A DNA stretch of 48,302 nt from an uncultured Microbacterium sp. (lineage in GTDB: Bacteria; Actinomycetota; Actinomycetes; Actinomycetales; Microbacteriaceae). The stretch is taken from assembly GCA_947503655.1 (NCBI GenBank), contig CANNEP010000015.1, positions 1 to 48,302 on the forward strand, in the 5' to 3' direction. Below, piece by piece: positions 33,700 to 41,853 of this stretch (position 1 is its first letter; every line of letters begins with the position of its first letter). Both the position numbers and the translations under genes were made by a program. The notes below the pieces were generated by a model. It did no database searches. It was not told where the DNA came from and saw only the letters and a program-made list of their open reading frames with translations.

Positions 33700-36168
33700 A
33701 TGTCTGATGGCCAGGTGCTGGAATTCTCTGGCGTCACGAAGCAGTACGGAAAAGTCACTGCGGTATCCGACTTTTCGGCTCGCGTTGAGCCTGGTCGCAT
33801 CACCGGCTTTCTCGGACCAAACGGCGCCGGAAAGACCACGACCCTCCGTATTCTTTTGGGGCTCGTAAACGCCACCAGCGGCACCGCGACCATTGGTGGT
33901 TCCGCGTACCGCGATCTGAAGAACCCGCTGCAGACCATCGGTGGCGCTCTCGAGGCGAACACTTTTCACCCCGGCCGCACGGCAGCGAATCACCTCAAGG
34001 TGTACGCGGTCGCCGGCCGCGTGGCGCTCAGCCGCATTGATGAGGTGCTCGGCCAGGTGGGTCTCGCCGATGCCGCCGGGCGCAAAGTGGGTGGCTTCTC
34101 GCTGGGCATGCGCCAGCGTCTGACCCTCGCGACCGCCCTCCTCGGTGACCCGGGCGTTCTGGTGCTCGATGAGCCGTCCAACGGCCTCGACCCGGAGGGC
34201 ATCAAGTGGATGCGATCCTTCCTCCGCGACCGCGCACGCGAGGGCCGAACCGTTTTCGTCTCCAGCCACATGCTCAGCGAAGTGCAGCAGATGGCCGACT
34301 CGATCATCATCATCGCCCAGGGAAAAAAGGTCTTCGACGGCGACTTCGGCGACCTCATCTCGATCGACGCGACCGACACGGTTGTCGTTGACTCCCCCGA
34401 TCGTGGTTCGCTCGCTCGCGCCCTGCGCGAGGCGGGCCTGCACGCCGACGTGCTGCGCTCCGGCCTCACGGTGCGCGGCGCGACGACCGCGGAAATCGGC
34501 GCGGCGGCCGCTGCGGCTGGCGTCACGCTGTCGGCTCTCGGCAAGCGCGGCCCCTCGATTGAAGAGATCTTTCTCGATCTCGTCAGTGGCGCCCGCGTGC
34601 AGGAGACTCCGGTTGCGGAACCAGTGGCTGAGGCTGAGACGGAAGCTGCGGAACCAGTGGCTGCGGTTGCGGCTGACGCTGAGGTTGCGGCTGAGACTGA
34701 GACTGGCGCTGACGTCGTGGCGGAGGCCGATGGCGACGAGAACACTGACGCTGGCGCTACAGACGCTGGCGAAGACGTCGCTGACGTCAACGCGGCTGCG
34801 GTGGCTGGCGTCGGTGGTGCCCTGGCCGCTGGCGCGCTCGCGGCAGACACCGCCGAGGCTGACGCTGACGGCGTGACCGATGCTGCTGAGGCTGCGGCAG
34901 ACGATGTCGATGCCCACGATGCCGAGTCGGCAACAGATCAGTCCGAGACGACCGACGGCGACACTTCTGACAACGACCCTGATGACTCCGGCGATGATGC
35001 CGACGAGTCCGATGACAACGATGACGCCTCGGATGACGAGTCTGACAACAACGACAACGACTCGGACGACGAGTCTGACAACAACGACAACGACTCGGAC
35101 GACGAGCCCGAAGACGCGTCGGACAAGGACGAGTCAGACGACGACGAGTCAGACGACGAGGCGGACAACGCCTCCGATTCCGATGACGCAGACGATGACG
35201 CAGCCGACGACTCCGACGAAGACGAGTCGAGCGAGGCCGAACCGAACCCAGCATCGGCCTGGGTAGCGGCCGCGGAAGCCATTGACGCTGAGTCCAACAC
35301 TGCCGCCGAGACCGACGATGCTGACGCGGTCATTGACGAGGCAGACACGTCCGATGAGGTCGCCGCAGAAGCCGAAGAAGCCGAAGCTACTGACCCAGAC
35401 AGCGATGAGGAGACCACCGAATCGTTCGACGACCTTCTTCAGGGCGACGAGGCAGCGCACGACACGTTCAGCGAGCCGGCACACGCTGCCACCGACGATG
35501 ACGAAGACGACGAGCCGGTGTCGGCTTGGGCCCCGATTCTGTCGCCGTGGGCTCCGCGCACGGAACCGATCACGGTTGCCGACGCTGAGGCCGTTGCTGA
35601 GGCAGAAGATGCGACTGCGGCAGACGCTTCCGACGCTGATGCCGATGCTGACGCCCCGGCAGACGACGTCGTCGAGGCTGCTCCGGTAGACCCGTCGGCG
35701 GCTGAGGCGATCGCCGAAGCGATGGATCCGGAGTCGTGGACGACCGAGAACCCGTTCGTCGGTCTGCTCGAGCACGAGGGCGTGACGGAGATTCCGGCGT
35801 CGCGCGACCCCGATGAAGACCCGGACGCATTCGTTGACGAGGCTCCGGCTGACACCGTCGCGACCAGCATCATCACGGTGAGCGCCGCCGAGCCACGCAC
35901 GTTCACCGCGTCGATTCCGGTATTCACGGCCCCCGACGTAGAAGCCGACACCGACACCGATGCACCGGCACCTGAATCTGACGAAGAGGCCGACACCGAC
36001 CTCCCCGGATTCGACGACCACGGAGCGTGGGAGCGTCGCACCGACCGCACCCCAGCAGACGACGCCGCGGACGAGTTCTTCCGTTCAGTCGGGCTGAACC
36101 ATGCCCCCAATTCTGAGTCGGCCGAGTCTGACTCCGCCACGTCACAGGAAGGCGGTACCGCGGAATGA
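33700..36168 (+). CDS. ABC transporter ATPase with a very long acidic C-terminal tail
   Basis: The product is 822 aa, far beyond the usual 300. Residues 1-298 are a complete ABC-2 type ATPase: Walker A GPNGAGKT (39-46), signature FSLGMRQ (133-139), Walker B VLVLDEP, and the C-terminal GPSIEEIFLDL. From about residue 300 to the end lies a low-complexity tail of Asp, Glu, Ala and Ser. It contains a perfect 33-bp DNA repeat (35035-35067 and 35068-35100) encoding DESDNNDNDSD twice, and small Trp-containing islands (SAWVAAAEA, SAWAPILSPWAP, ESWTTENPFVGLL). The stop overlaps the permease ATG (ATGA), so the tail is translated with its partner. Confidence 0.93.
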   Translation: MSDGQVLEFSGVTKQYGKVTAVSDFSARVEPGRITGFLGPNGAGKTTTLRILLGLVNATSGTATIGGSAYRDLKNPLQTIGGALEANTFHPGRTAANHLKVYAVAGRVALSRIDEVLGQVGLADAAGRKVGGFSLGMRQRLTLATALLGDPGVLVLDEPSNGLDPEGIKWMRSFLRDRAREGRTVFVSSHMLSEVQQMADSIIIIAQGKKVFDGDFGDLISIDATDTVVVDSPDRGSLARALREAGLHADVLRSGLTVRGATTAEIGAAAAAAGVTLSALGKRGPSIEEIFLDLVSGARVQETPVAEPVAEAETEAAEPVAAVAADAEVAAETETGADVVAEADGDENTDAGATDAGEDVADVNAAAVAGVGGALAAGALAADTAEADADGVTDAAEAAADDVDAHDAESATDQSETTDGDTSDNDPDDSGDDADESDDNDDASDDESDNNDNDSDDESDNNDNDSDDEPEDASDKDESDDDESDDEADNASDSDDADDDAADDSDEDESSEAEPNPASAWVAAAEAIDAESNTAAETDDADAVIDEADTSDEVAAEAEEAEATDPDSDEETTESFDDLLQGDEAAHDTFSEPAHAATDDDEDDEPVSAWAPILSPWAPRTEPITVADAEAVAEAEDATAADASDADADADAPADDVVEAAPVDPSAAEAIAEAMDPESWTTENPFVGLLEHEGVTEIPASRDPDEDPDAFVDEAPADTVATSIITVSAAEPRTFTASIPVFTAPDVEADTDTDAPAPESDEEADTDLPGFDDHGAWERRTDRTPADDAADEFFRSVGLNHAPNSESAESDSATSQEGGTAE
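35035..35100 (+). repeat. Perfect 33-bp tandem duplication in the acidic tail
   Basis: Two identical in-frame 33-base units, 35035-35067 and 35068-35100, encode DESDNNDNDSD twice. A third copy begins and decays at 35101. Perfect identity at synonymous positions suggests a recent expansion. Confidence 0.9.
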
Positions 36169-36980
36169 GCATCGGTTCTGCGACCCGTTCTGAATTCACC
36201 AAGTACTTCACCACCTCCGCATGGTGGGTGCTGACACTCATCACCGTGGCGGCCCTGGCTCTGATGAGCGGCGGCTTCGCCGCGGCGATCGGCCTTGCCC
36301 AGTCGGGTGCCCTCGATGAGGTTCCGGATGCGGCGCTCCTCGGCGCTGCCGCACCATCACTCGTCTACGGACTTGCGGTCAACATCGGCTACATCTTCCC
36401 GATCCTGCTGGGCGTGCTGCTCGTCACGGGCGAGTTCCGCCACCACACCCTCATTCCGACCTTCTTGGCGACTCCGAAGCGCGGCACCGTGCTCGTCGCC
36501 AAGCTCGTCACGGGCGCGATCGTCGGAGCGGCACTCGGCATTGTTGCCGTCGCGGCGACGGTCGGCACGGCCGCTGGTGTCTTCGCCGCAACCGGCCAAG
36601 ACCCAGAGCTCACGACAACCGACAACCTGGCCATGATGGGCCGTATGGTGCTCGCGTTCGTGCTGTGGACCTGGGTGGGCCTTGGTCTCGGCAGCATCGT
36701 GCGCAACCAGGTCGCAGCGATCGTCATCGCGCTGGTATTCACTCAACTGGTTGAGCCCCTCGTACGCACCGCGGCCGCGTTCGCTCCGGCTATTGAACCG
36801 GCCGCTCGCTACTTGCCGAGCGCAGCCTCCGACACGCTCGTCGGCTCGAACTTCTACGTCATGCTCGGCGCTTCGGGCGAGGCGCAGGAGTGGTGGGTCG
36901 GCGCGGTCATCCTCGCCGTCTACGCCGTCGCACTGACGATCATCGGCGCTGTCACGACCTGGCGCCGCGACGTCGACTGA
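36165..36980 (+). CDS. ABC-2 type transporter permease
   Basis: The product is 271 aa with six predicted membrane helices. The pattern is that of single-gene ABC-2 permeases: a short cytoplasmic N-terminus with EFTKYFTTSAWW, then a helix pair, EFRHHTLIPTFLATPKR between helices, and a C-terminal helix. It partners with the acidic-tailed ATPase, whose stop overlaps its ATG. Substrate is unknown. The gene ends only three bases from a convergent gene. Confidence 0.9.
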   Translation: MSIGSATRSEFTKYFTTSAWWVLTLITVAALALMSGGFAAAIGLAQSGALDEVPDAALLGAAAPSLVYGLAVNIGYIFPILLGVLLVTGEFRHHTLIPTFLATPKRGTVLVAKLVTGAIVGAALGIVAVAATVGTAAGVFAATGQDPELTTTDNLAMMGRMVLAFVLWTWVGLGLGSIVRNQVAAIVIALVFTQLVEPLVRTAAAFAPAIEPAARYLPSAASDTLVGSNFYVMLGASGEAQEWWVGAVILAVYAVALTIIGAVTTWRRDVD

Positions 36981-36983
36981 TCG

Positions 36984-37424
36984 CTAGGCCGTGGCAGGCT
37001 TGGCGGCGTGCTGCGGTTTAACCGTCGGAATCGGTGACGTCAGCGTCACGACATCGTTCAACTCGACCTCGCCATCAAGGCGTAGCGCCTTGACCAGCGC
37101 GAGTCCGTGCTGGGTCGACAGCACGAGCCGCTGAAACGGCGCATCGTGCGTCAGGTCGATGACGACGCCAGGCTTCTTACGCCCCCGCACGATAACGAAA
37201 TCTGCCCCGGCAACCGAACGCCAGGTTCCGGCGGCCACAACGCCCGGCATAAACGTGCCCGGGCTGCGCACGCCACGCAACCACGTCCACAGGTCGTCGG
37301 TCAGCTGCACCTTGGTGATATCGCTGCGGCGCACCCGCACGTTCTGCTTCTGCAGGCTCACCAGACGCTCCGAGGCTGATAACCCAACCTCAAGGTTCGC
37401 AGAATCCAGCAACAGCGTGACCAT
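36984..37424 (-). CDS. Conserved actinobacterial protein of unknown function
   Basis: The product is 146 aa. A beta-rich, PH-like pattern is visible: LSASERLVSLQ, LRGVRSPGTFMPGVVAAGTW, DFVIVRGRKKPGVVIDL and FQRLVLST. Similar proteins of about 100 aa with the RSPGT-x-PG-GTW core are common in actinobacteria without a known role. I chose ATG 37424; a GTG at 37445 is in frame. Confidence 0.7.
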   Translation of the reverse strand: MVTLLLDSANLEVGLSASERLVSLQKQNVRVRRSDITKVQLTDDLWTWLRGVRSPGTFMPGVVAAGTWRSVAGADFVIVRGRKKPGVVIDLTHDAPFQRLVLSTQHGLALVKALRLDGEVELNDVVTLTSPIPTVKPQHAAKPATA

Positions 37425-37529
37425 GGCAACCAGTCTGCCACGCACCGTGGCTCACAAAGTTCACAGCTCGGCAACAATGCCCCGGTGGATTGCCCCTTTC
37501 ACACGAGCAAAAATGACAGACTGTGAGGC

Positions 37530-38201
37530 ATGACCGCTTCGTGGACCATCGTTGTGCCGTCCGTGCGCCTCGCCGAAAACTCGTCGCGCCTCGGCACTGA
37601 AGCCCGCCCTCTGACCCGTGCGATCGCGCTCGACACTGTCGCAGCAATCGCCGCCGCACGGCTTGTTGAGCAGATCATCGTCATTAACGATGAACCCGAC
37701 GCCACCGACGCATTCACCGCGCTCAGCCCGAACGTTACCGTCGTACCCGCCGAAAAAGACACGGAGACCCTCGACATTCCCGCGGTCGTGCACAGCGTCA
37801 CGGGCGTCGCTGACGGCCCGGTCGTCGTCGTGCGCCCCATCCTGCCCGCTCTCGACCCGGTAGCCGTGTCGTCGATGCTCGATGGTGCCGAAAGCGTGGA
37901 TTTCGGAGTGCTCGAAGACTTTCATCGCCGCAGCGGAACCACGGCCCTCATCGCGAAGCACGCGACGAGGCTGGGAGCATTTCCGACGACGTTGAAGATC
38001 GAGAGGCCCGCTGGCGCGCAGCTGTTGGGCTTGAGCGCCACGCTCCATAAGTCAGCAACGTCGGCGCGCGACATCGCGCACCTACGGAGCGAACCCTCAC
38101 TCGGGGCGCGCACACGTGTTGCCGCCGCGGCTCTCCTTCTCGAACTTCCGACGAAGGAGTCGGGTCGGCGCTACGGCATCGACCCGCCGCCGCAGAACTA
38201 G
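37530..38201 (+). CDS. Divergent CofC-like (2-phospho-L-lactate guanylyltransferase family) protein
   Basis: The product is 223 aa. The order of motifs follows CofC: TIVVPS at the N-terminus, LTRAIALDTVAAIAAARLV, IIVINDE, a middle hydrophobic strand, EDFHRRSGTTALI and GAFPTTLKIERPAGAQLLG. Two family-critical spots are changed: the N-terminal AKSRL lysine region reads ENSSRL, and the DLPAL metal-site motif reads ILPAL. It may therefore be a non-catalytic paralogue. No other F420 gene is in the window. GTGAGG precedes the ATG. Confidence 0.6.
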   Translation: MTASWTIVVPSVRLAENSSRLGTEARPLTRAIALDTVAAIAAARLVEQIIVINDEPDATDAFTALSPNVTVVPAEKDTETLDIPAVVHSVTGVADGPVVVVRPILPALDPVAVSSMLDGAESVDFGVLEDFHRRSGTTALIAKHATRLGAFPTTLKIERPAGAQLLGLSATLHKSATSARDIAHLRSEPSLGARTRVAAAALLLELPTKESGRRYGIDPPPQN

Positions 38202-38203
38202 GT

Positions 38204-39004
38204 TTACGGCTGCAGTTCGTCTGCCGCGTGCGGCAGCGGGAAGCGCGAAACGGCTTCGATGAGCGCGTCAACAGTCTGACGGTCGGCGATCACGTCAACG
38301 TCGAGGCCGACCTTGCGGGCGTCTTTCGCGGTGCGCGGGCCGATCGCGGCGACGATCGTCGTCGACGGAATGTCGGTGAACTGTTCGTGCACCTGAACGG
38401 CGACGGAACCACTGGTCACCAGAATCGCGTTGATGCGGCCGCTGACGACGTCGCGCATGATGCGCTCGGTAACCGGTACGCCGACGGTGCGGTACGCGAC
38501 GACGCTCGAGACATCGTGTCCGGCGGCCTGCAGAGCCTTGCTCAGCACGGGCTTGGCGATCTCACTGCGCAGCGACAGCACGCGACGCGGTGCGGCCTGC
38601 TCGAGAGCAATCATCTCTTCAGCCATACCAGCAGCCGAGTTGTCTTTCGCCGGCACGAGGTCAACCTTGAACCCGGCTGCGGTGAGGGCTGCCGCGGTGG
38701 TTTCACCGACGGCCGCGACCTTGGTCTTCGCGGGAATTACGGCGCGCTGTGCGTAAAGCACGTCGACCGTGGTTGCGCTCGTGACGGTCAGCCAGTCGAA
38801 CTCGCCGTTGCCGAGACGCTCCAGTGCGTCGTTGAGGGCATCGGGGTCGGTGGTTGCAGCGAAGTTAATGAGGGGTGCCACGACGGGCACAGCGCCCTGT
38901 TCACGAAGCGATGCGGCAACGCCGTCGCCCCAGGGGCCACCACGAGGAACGAGAACACGCCAACCGCCCAGTGGCTTGTGGTTCTCTTCAGTCAGCAAAT
39001 TCAT
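38204..39004 (-). CDS. hemD: Uroporphyrinogen-III synthase
   Basis: The product is 266 aa with two alternating Rossmann-like halves. Visible family features are GWRVLVPRGG at the N-terminus, DWLTVTSATTVDVL, AAVGETTAAAL, AYRTVGVP and ILVTSGSVAVQV. It cyclises hydroxymethylbilane to uroporphyrinogen III in heme synthesis. It converges on the CofC-like gene with a two-base gap. Another heme-pathway gene lies 1.4 kb away. Confidence 0.88.
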   Translation of the reverse strand: MNLLTEENHKPLGGWRVLVPRGGPWGDGVAASLREQGAVPVVAPLINFAATTDPDALNDALERLGNGEFDWLTVTSATTVDVLYAQRAVIPAKTKVAAVGETTAAALTAAGFKVDLVPAKDNSAAGMAEEMIALEQAAPRRVLSLRSEIAKPVLSKALQAAGHDVSSVVAYRTVGVPVTERIMRDVVSGRINAILVTSGSVAVQVHEQFTDIPSTTIVAAIGPRTAKDARKVGLDVDVIADRQTVDALIEAVSRFPLPHAADELQP

Positions 39005-39282
39005 GGCAACTCTCAGGCATCGGTGGATTTTGCAGACGCGTAATCCAAGGAAAAGCGGTCGTCCTCAGGGATTTTTCCGGACTAAACAGCTGGCAGTATC
39101 CGCTCCATTGCCACTGCCTGTTCCATCGAATATACCCCTGATTCCTGATTCTCGAACTCGGGAGCGCAATGCGAGACGTTTCGAGGCGCTACAGTTAGCG
39201 CCCGCCGGCGCGTTCGCGCGTCGAATTACCCACCACTGACGGCCGGTATTTCACGCGATCAGTGGGCGGGATGAAAAGTCTC
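39005..39282. other. Intergenic interval with two short dyads
   Basis: No gene is supported. GGCGCT-N6-AGCGCC (39185-39202) is a perfect short hairpin. CCACTGA (39233-39239) pairs with TCAGTGG (39259-39265), near the end of the DUF3618 operon, and may be a weak terminator without a T run. Confidence 0.4.
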
Positions 39283-39543
39283 TCACCGAGACAAAGAGCG
39301 GGCGATGCCCCAAACCACGAGGCCCGTTGCGACGGCAACGCCAACGACAGCCGCGATCACAACGCCGGGCTTGCTTGCGGCGTAGGTCTTCACCTTGGTC
39401 GTGGCCTTACCGACCTGCTTGGGTACGTTGACCTTTTCTTCGATGGCGCTCAGCGCCGCCTTCAGCTCGGCGCGAGCCGCTTCGACCGGGTCGGTAATTC
39501 CGTACGGAACCGCGGTGCGGGGAATGTTCGCGTCAGAGCTCAT
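39283..39543 (-). CDS. DUF3618 protein
   Basis: The product is 86 aa. PVEAARAELKAALSAIEEKVNVPKQ matches the DUF3618 helix, followed by a Lys-rich linker and one C-terminal membrane helix (about 60-81). AAGGAG lies seven bases before ATG 39543, inside the end of the upstream holin-like gene. It is the last gene of a three-gene operon of small envelope proteins. Confidence 0.85.
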   Translation of the reverse strand: MSSDANIPRTAVPYGITDPVEAARAELKAALSAIEEKVNVPKQVGKATTKVKTYAASKPGVVIAAVVGVAVATGLVVWGIARSLSR

Positions 39544-39943
39544 CTGCAATCTCCTTCACCATGCGCGCATCCGTCTTCACGGCCGTCACAGGGTCTTCAA
39601 TGGCGGTCAGGCGCTTCATGCGCAGGATGCCGAGCACCGCGAATACCGCGACGAGCACCAGCATGAGGGCAAATACGACAAGGGTGGAGACCCACCAGGG
39701 CCACCAGCTCGATAGGCCCACGATGACGAACGCGGCGAACGCGGGAACCGTCCAGAACAGGAAGAACAGCGCGATGATGAACCACACCGCGCCGATGCCG
39801 GCGTCTTTCGAGACCTTCGCGACCCACTTCTTCGCCGAGTTCAGCTCGGCAAGGACGAGGTTCTTGACAAGCTCCGGAACCTCGCCAACGAGGGTCAGGA
39901 GGCCGTCTTTCGAGCGGTCGCGGTAGCCAGAGGTGTTCGACAC
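39533..39943 (-). CDS. Phage-holin-family (DUF1469) membrane protein
   Basis: The product is 136 aa. An amphipathic N-terminus (LLTLVGEVPELVKNLVLAE) precedes two long helices (about 48-75 and 82-107) and a charged C-terminal helix. This is the DUF1469/Actinobacteriophage_holin superfamily III layout, a chromosomal housekeeping family in actinobacteria, so it is not evidence of a prophage. It overlaps the DUF3618 gene by 11 bases. Confidence 0.85.
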   Translation of the reverse strand: MSNTSGYRDRSKDGLLTLVGEVPELVKNLVLAELNSAKKWVAKVSKDAGIGAVWFIIALFFLFWTVPAFAAFVIVGLSSWWPWWVSTLVVFALMLVLVAVFAVLGILRMKRLTAIEDPVTAVKTDARMVKEIADEL

Positions 39944-39945
39944 AA

Positions 39946-40359
39946 TTAAGCCTTCTTGCCGCGCGGGGTCTGCTCCGACGCGGGCTTAGAGTCAGTGACC
40001 TTCTCGACAAGGTCTTCGGCAGCGTCGCTGATCGCCTCGGCCGTGGTCTCGGCTGCACGCGACACCGCGGGGCCGGCCTTCTTAGTCTCGAAAATCGCAG
40101 CGTCAAGCTTGTCGCCCGGCGACTTCTGCGAGGAAGCGGCCTTCGTCACCTTGACGGCAGTGTCCCAAATGGCGCCAGGGAGCGCGAGCGCAGAAGACTT
40201 CGCGAAACCTTTCACTTTGTCGACCTGCTTCTGCACGGGGGCGGTGCTCCACACCGAAGACGCAAACTTCGCGATCTGGTTGTAACGTTCGCGCCCAGCG
40301 CGTGCGCCGAGCACGTATCCGGCGGTAAGCCCGACGATGATTCCGATCTTGCCCTTCAT
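39946..40359 (-). CDS. YtxH-like membrane-anchored protein
   Basis: The product is 137 aa. KIGIIVGLTAGYVLGARAGRERY is a single membrane helix of YtxH type with a basic boundary; the rest is an Ala/Lys/Glu-rich helical tail ending PRGKKA. ATG 40359 has AAGGGGG upstream. The long frame open to 40608 is not real. It heads the operon with the holin-like and DUF3618 genes. Confidence 0.85.
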   Translation of the reverse strand: MKGKIGIIVGLTAGYVLGARAGRERYNQIAKFASSVWSTAPVQKQVDKVKGFAKSSALALPGAIWDTAVKVTKAASSQKSPGDKLDAAIFETKKAGPAVSRAAETTAEAISDAAEDLVEKVTDSKPASEQTPRGKKA

Positions 40360-40435
40360 TTGTCCCCCTTGGGTGGCGAAATTTGCAGGTACGCGATTCA
40401 GCGTAGCCCTATATGCCATTTCTGGCATCCATGTC

Positions 40436-41815
40436 TCACACAGAAAAGAGTGCCCTGCGGCGAATCGCTTCGGCCGTTGCCATCGCATCGGTGATGACGT
40501 CTCGCACGGTGTCGCCCGCGACCCACGCGCCCACGACGTCAAGGTGCGGCATCGTCGCAGCCTGCGTGCGAATCGCAGCAACGCGGTCGGCATGCGTGCG
40601 TGCGGCACGCGACTGCGCGCGCACGAAACGCTCGACGTGCGAATCGATCACCGTCACCGTCGCGCCGTAGGCCTCACCAACGGCTCCGGCCGCAATCTGC
40701 ACGGCTTCGTCGTCGTCGGCGCCGCGCTCGGCCAGCGTGACGCGAACGATTTCGTGCCCCGTGGCACGCTCGATTGACGGCCACTGCGCCGTGACGTGGT
40801 CAATACGCTGCACATCGCTTGCGGCGTCGCTCGCGTACACCCCGGCACCGCGCGTAGCGGTGATACCGGAGACCGCAAGCGTCACAACGGTCTGCTCGGT
40901 CGAACCATCAGCCGCCAGCGACGGGATGAGCGGAACCAGCAGGCTGTGGGCCGTGCGGCCGTCGGTTGCGAGCACCAGGTGTTGCACGGTCGTCTCGACC
41001 GGCTCGTCAGCGTCGGTCTCAGCGTTATGCACGGTCGTCGTGATCGTCCAGTTGTCGACCGCGCGCTCAACACTCGTGGCCGGCGTGTGCTCGTGCACGG
41101 TGCCGCCGAGCTCTTCGATACGTGTGCGTAGCGCCTCGGCCAGCACGCTCAGGCCACCAGAAAGGCTCAGGGAGGGAGGTGTCACATCCAGCAGGCCGAC
41201 ACCGCCAGAAAGACTGCCTGCTCGCGTCAGCGCGCTGTTGAGTTCGGGCAACGCGGCGTCGATCAGCACGTCGGCCGGGTCGAGGCCGAGCTCGGCACGG
41301 GTGCGGGGCGCGACCAGCTTGTCGCGCACCTTCGCCCCCACGCGCTGGCTCACGAGCTCGCCGAGGCTCTCGGCGTTGCCAATCGTGAGCACGGGCTTCA
41401 GCCGGTCAAGGTAGGCACGCCATGCGGCACCCCACCCGATGACGCTCGTGACGTCAGAAACGAAGGGGCTCGCGGGAATACCCAGTGCGGGCGACTCCGG
41501 AAGCACAACCGGCGTGCGCTGTAGCAACCACCGTTCGTGGGTAGCCGAGGCGACCAGCTTGTCGGTGAGACCAAACGCACTCAAGACCTCGTCGACGGCT
41601 TCACTGCGCTCAATGCTGTCTGCCGCGACATCAACCCGCGCACCATCCACCGAAACGAGCCGGGTCATGCCGCCGATGTCGCCGGCGTCCCACAGCGTCA
41701 CCGACATCCCGACCTTTACGCACTCCCACGCCACGATCAGACCGCCGAAACCGCCACCGACTATCCCCACGGAGTGTGAACGGGCGGCTGCGGCAAGATC
41801 CGGGGTTTCAGGCAT
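40436..41815 (-). CDS. hemY: FAD-dependent porphyrinogen oxidase (HemY/CgoX family)
   Basis: The product is 459 aa. The N-terminal dinucleotide-binding motif IVGGGFGGLIVAWE (about 18-31) is followed by DAGDIGGMTRLV, and the amine-oxidase-like fold continues with LGELVSQRVGAKVRDKLVAP, the substrate-domain segment characteristic of HemY. In actinobacteria this enzyme usually oxidises coproporphyrinogen III in the coproporphyrin-dependent route. hemD nearby supports a heme role. I cannot distinguish CgoX from protoporphyrinogen oxidase by sequence alone. Confidence 0.8.
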   Translation of the reverse strand: MPETPDLAAAARSHSVGIVGGGFGGLIVAWECVKVGMSVTLWDAGDIGGMTRLVSVDGARVDVAADSIERSEAVDEVLSAFGLTDKLVASATHERWLLQRTPVVLPESPALGIPASPFVSDVTSVIGWGAAWRAYLDRLKPVLTIGNAESLGELVSQRVGAKVRDKLVAPRTRAELGLDPADVLIDAALPELNSALTRAGSLSGGVGLLDVTPPSLSLSGGLSVLAEALRTRIEELGGTVHEHTPATSVERAVDNWTITTTVHNAETDADEPVETTVQHLVLATDGRTAHSLLVPLIPSLAADGSTEQTVVTLAVSGITATRGAGVYASDAASDVQRIDHVTAQWPSIERATGHEIVRVTLAERGADDDEAVQIAAGAVGEAYGATVTVIDSHVERFVRAQSRAARTHADRVAAIRTQAATMPHLDVVGAWVAGDTVRDVITDAMATAEAIRRRALFSV

Positions 41816-41853
41816 GTGTCCATGATCCCATCCGCTTGCCGCGAGTCTGAGAA

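Noticed and set aside
33601..34917. Long minus-strand frame opposite the ABC ATPase, rich in Ser and Arg
   Set aside because: It overlaps a well-supported gene throughout and has the composition of a codon shadow; no domain or ribosome site.
39533..39943. Prophage signal from the holin-family name
   Set aside because: DUF1469-type holins are chromosomal in actinobacteria, flanked here by YtxH-like and DUF3618 genes; no other phage gene.
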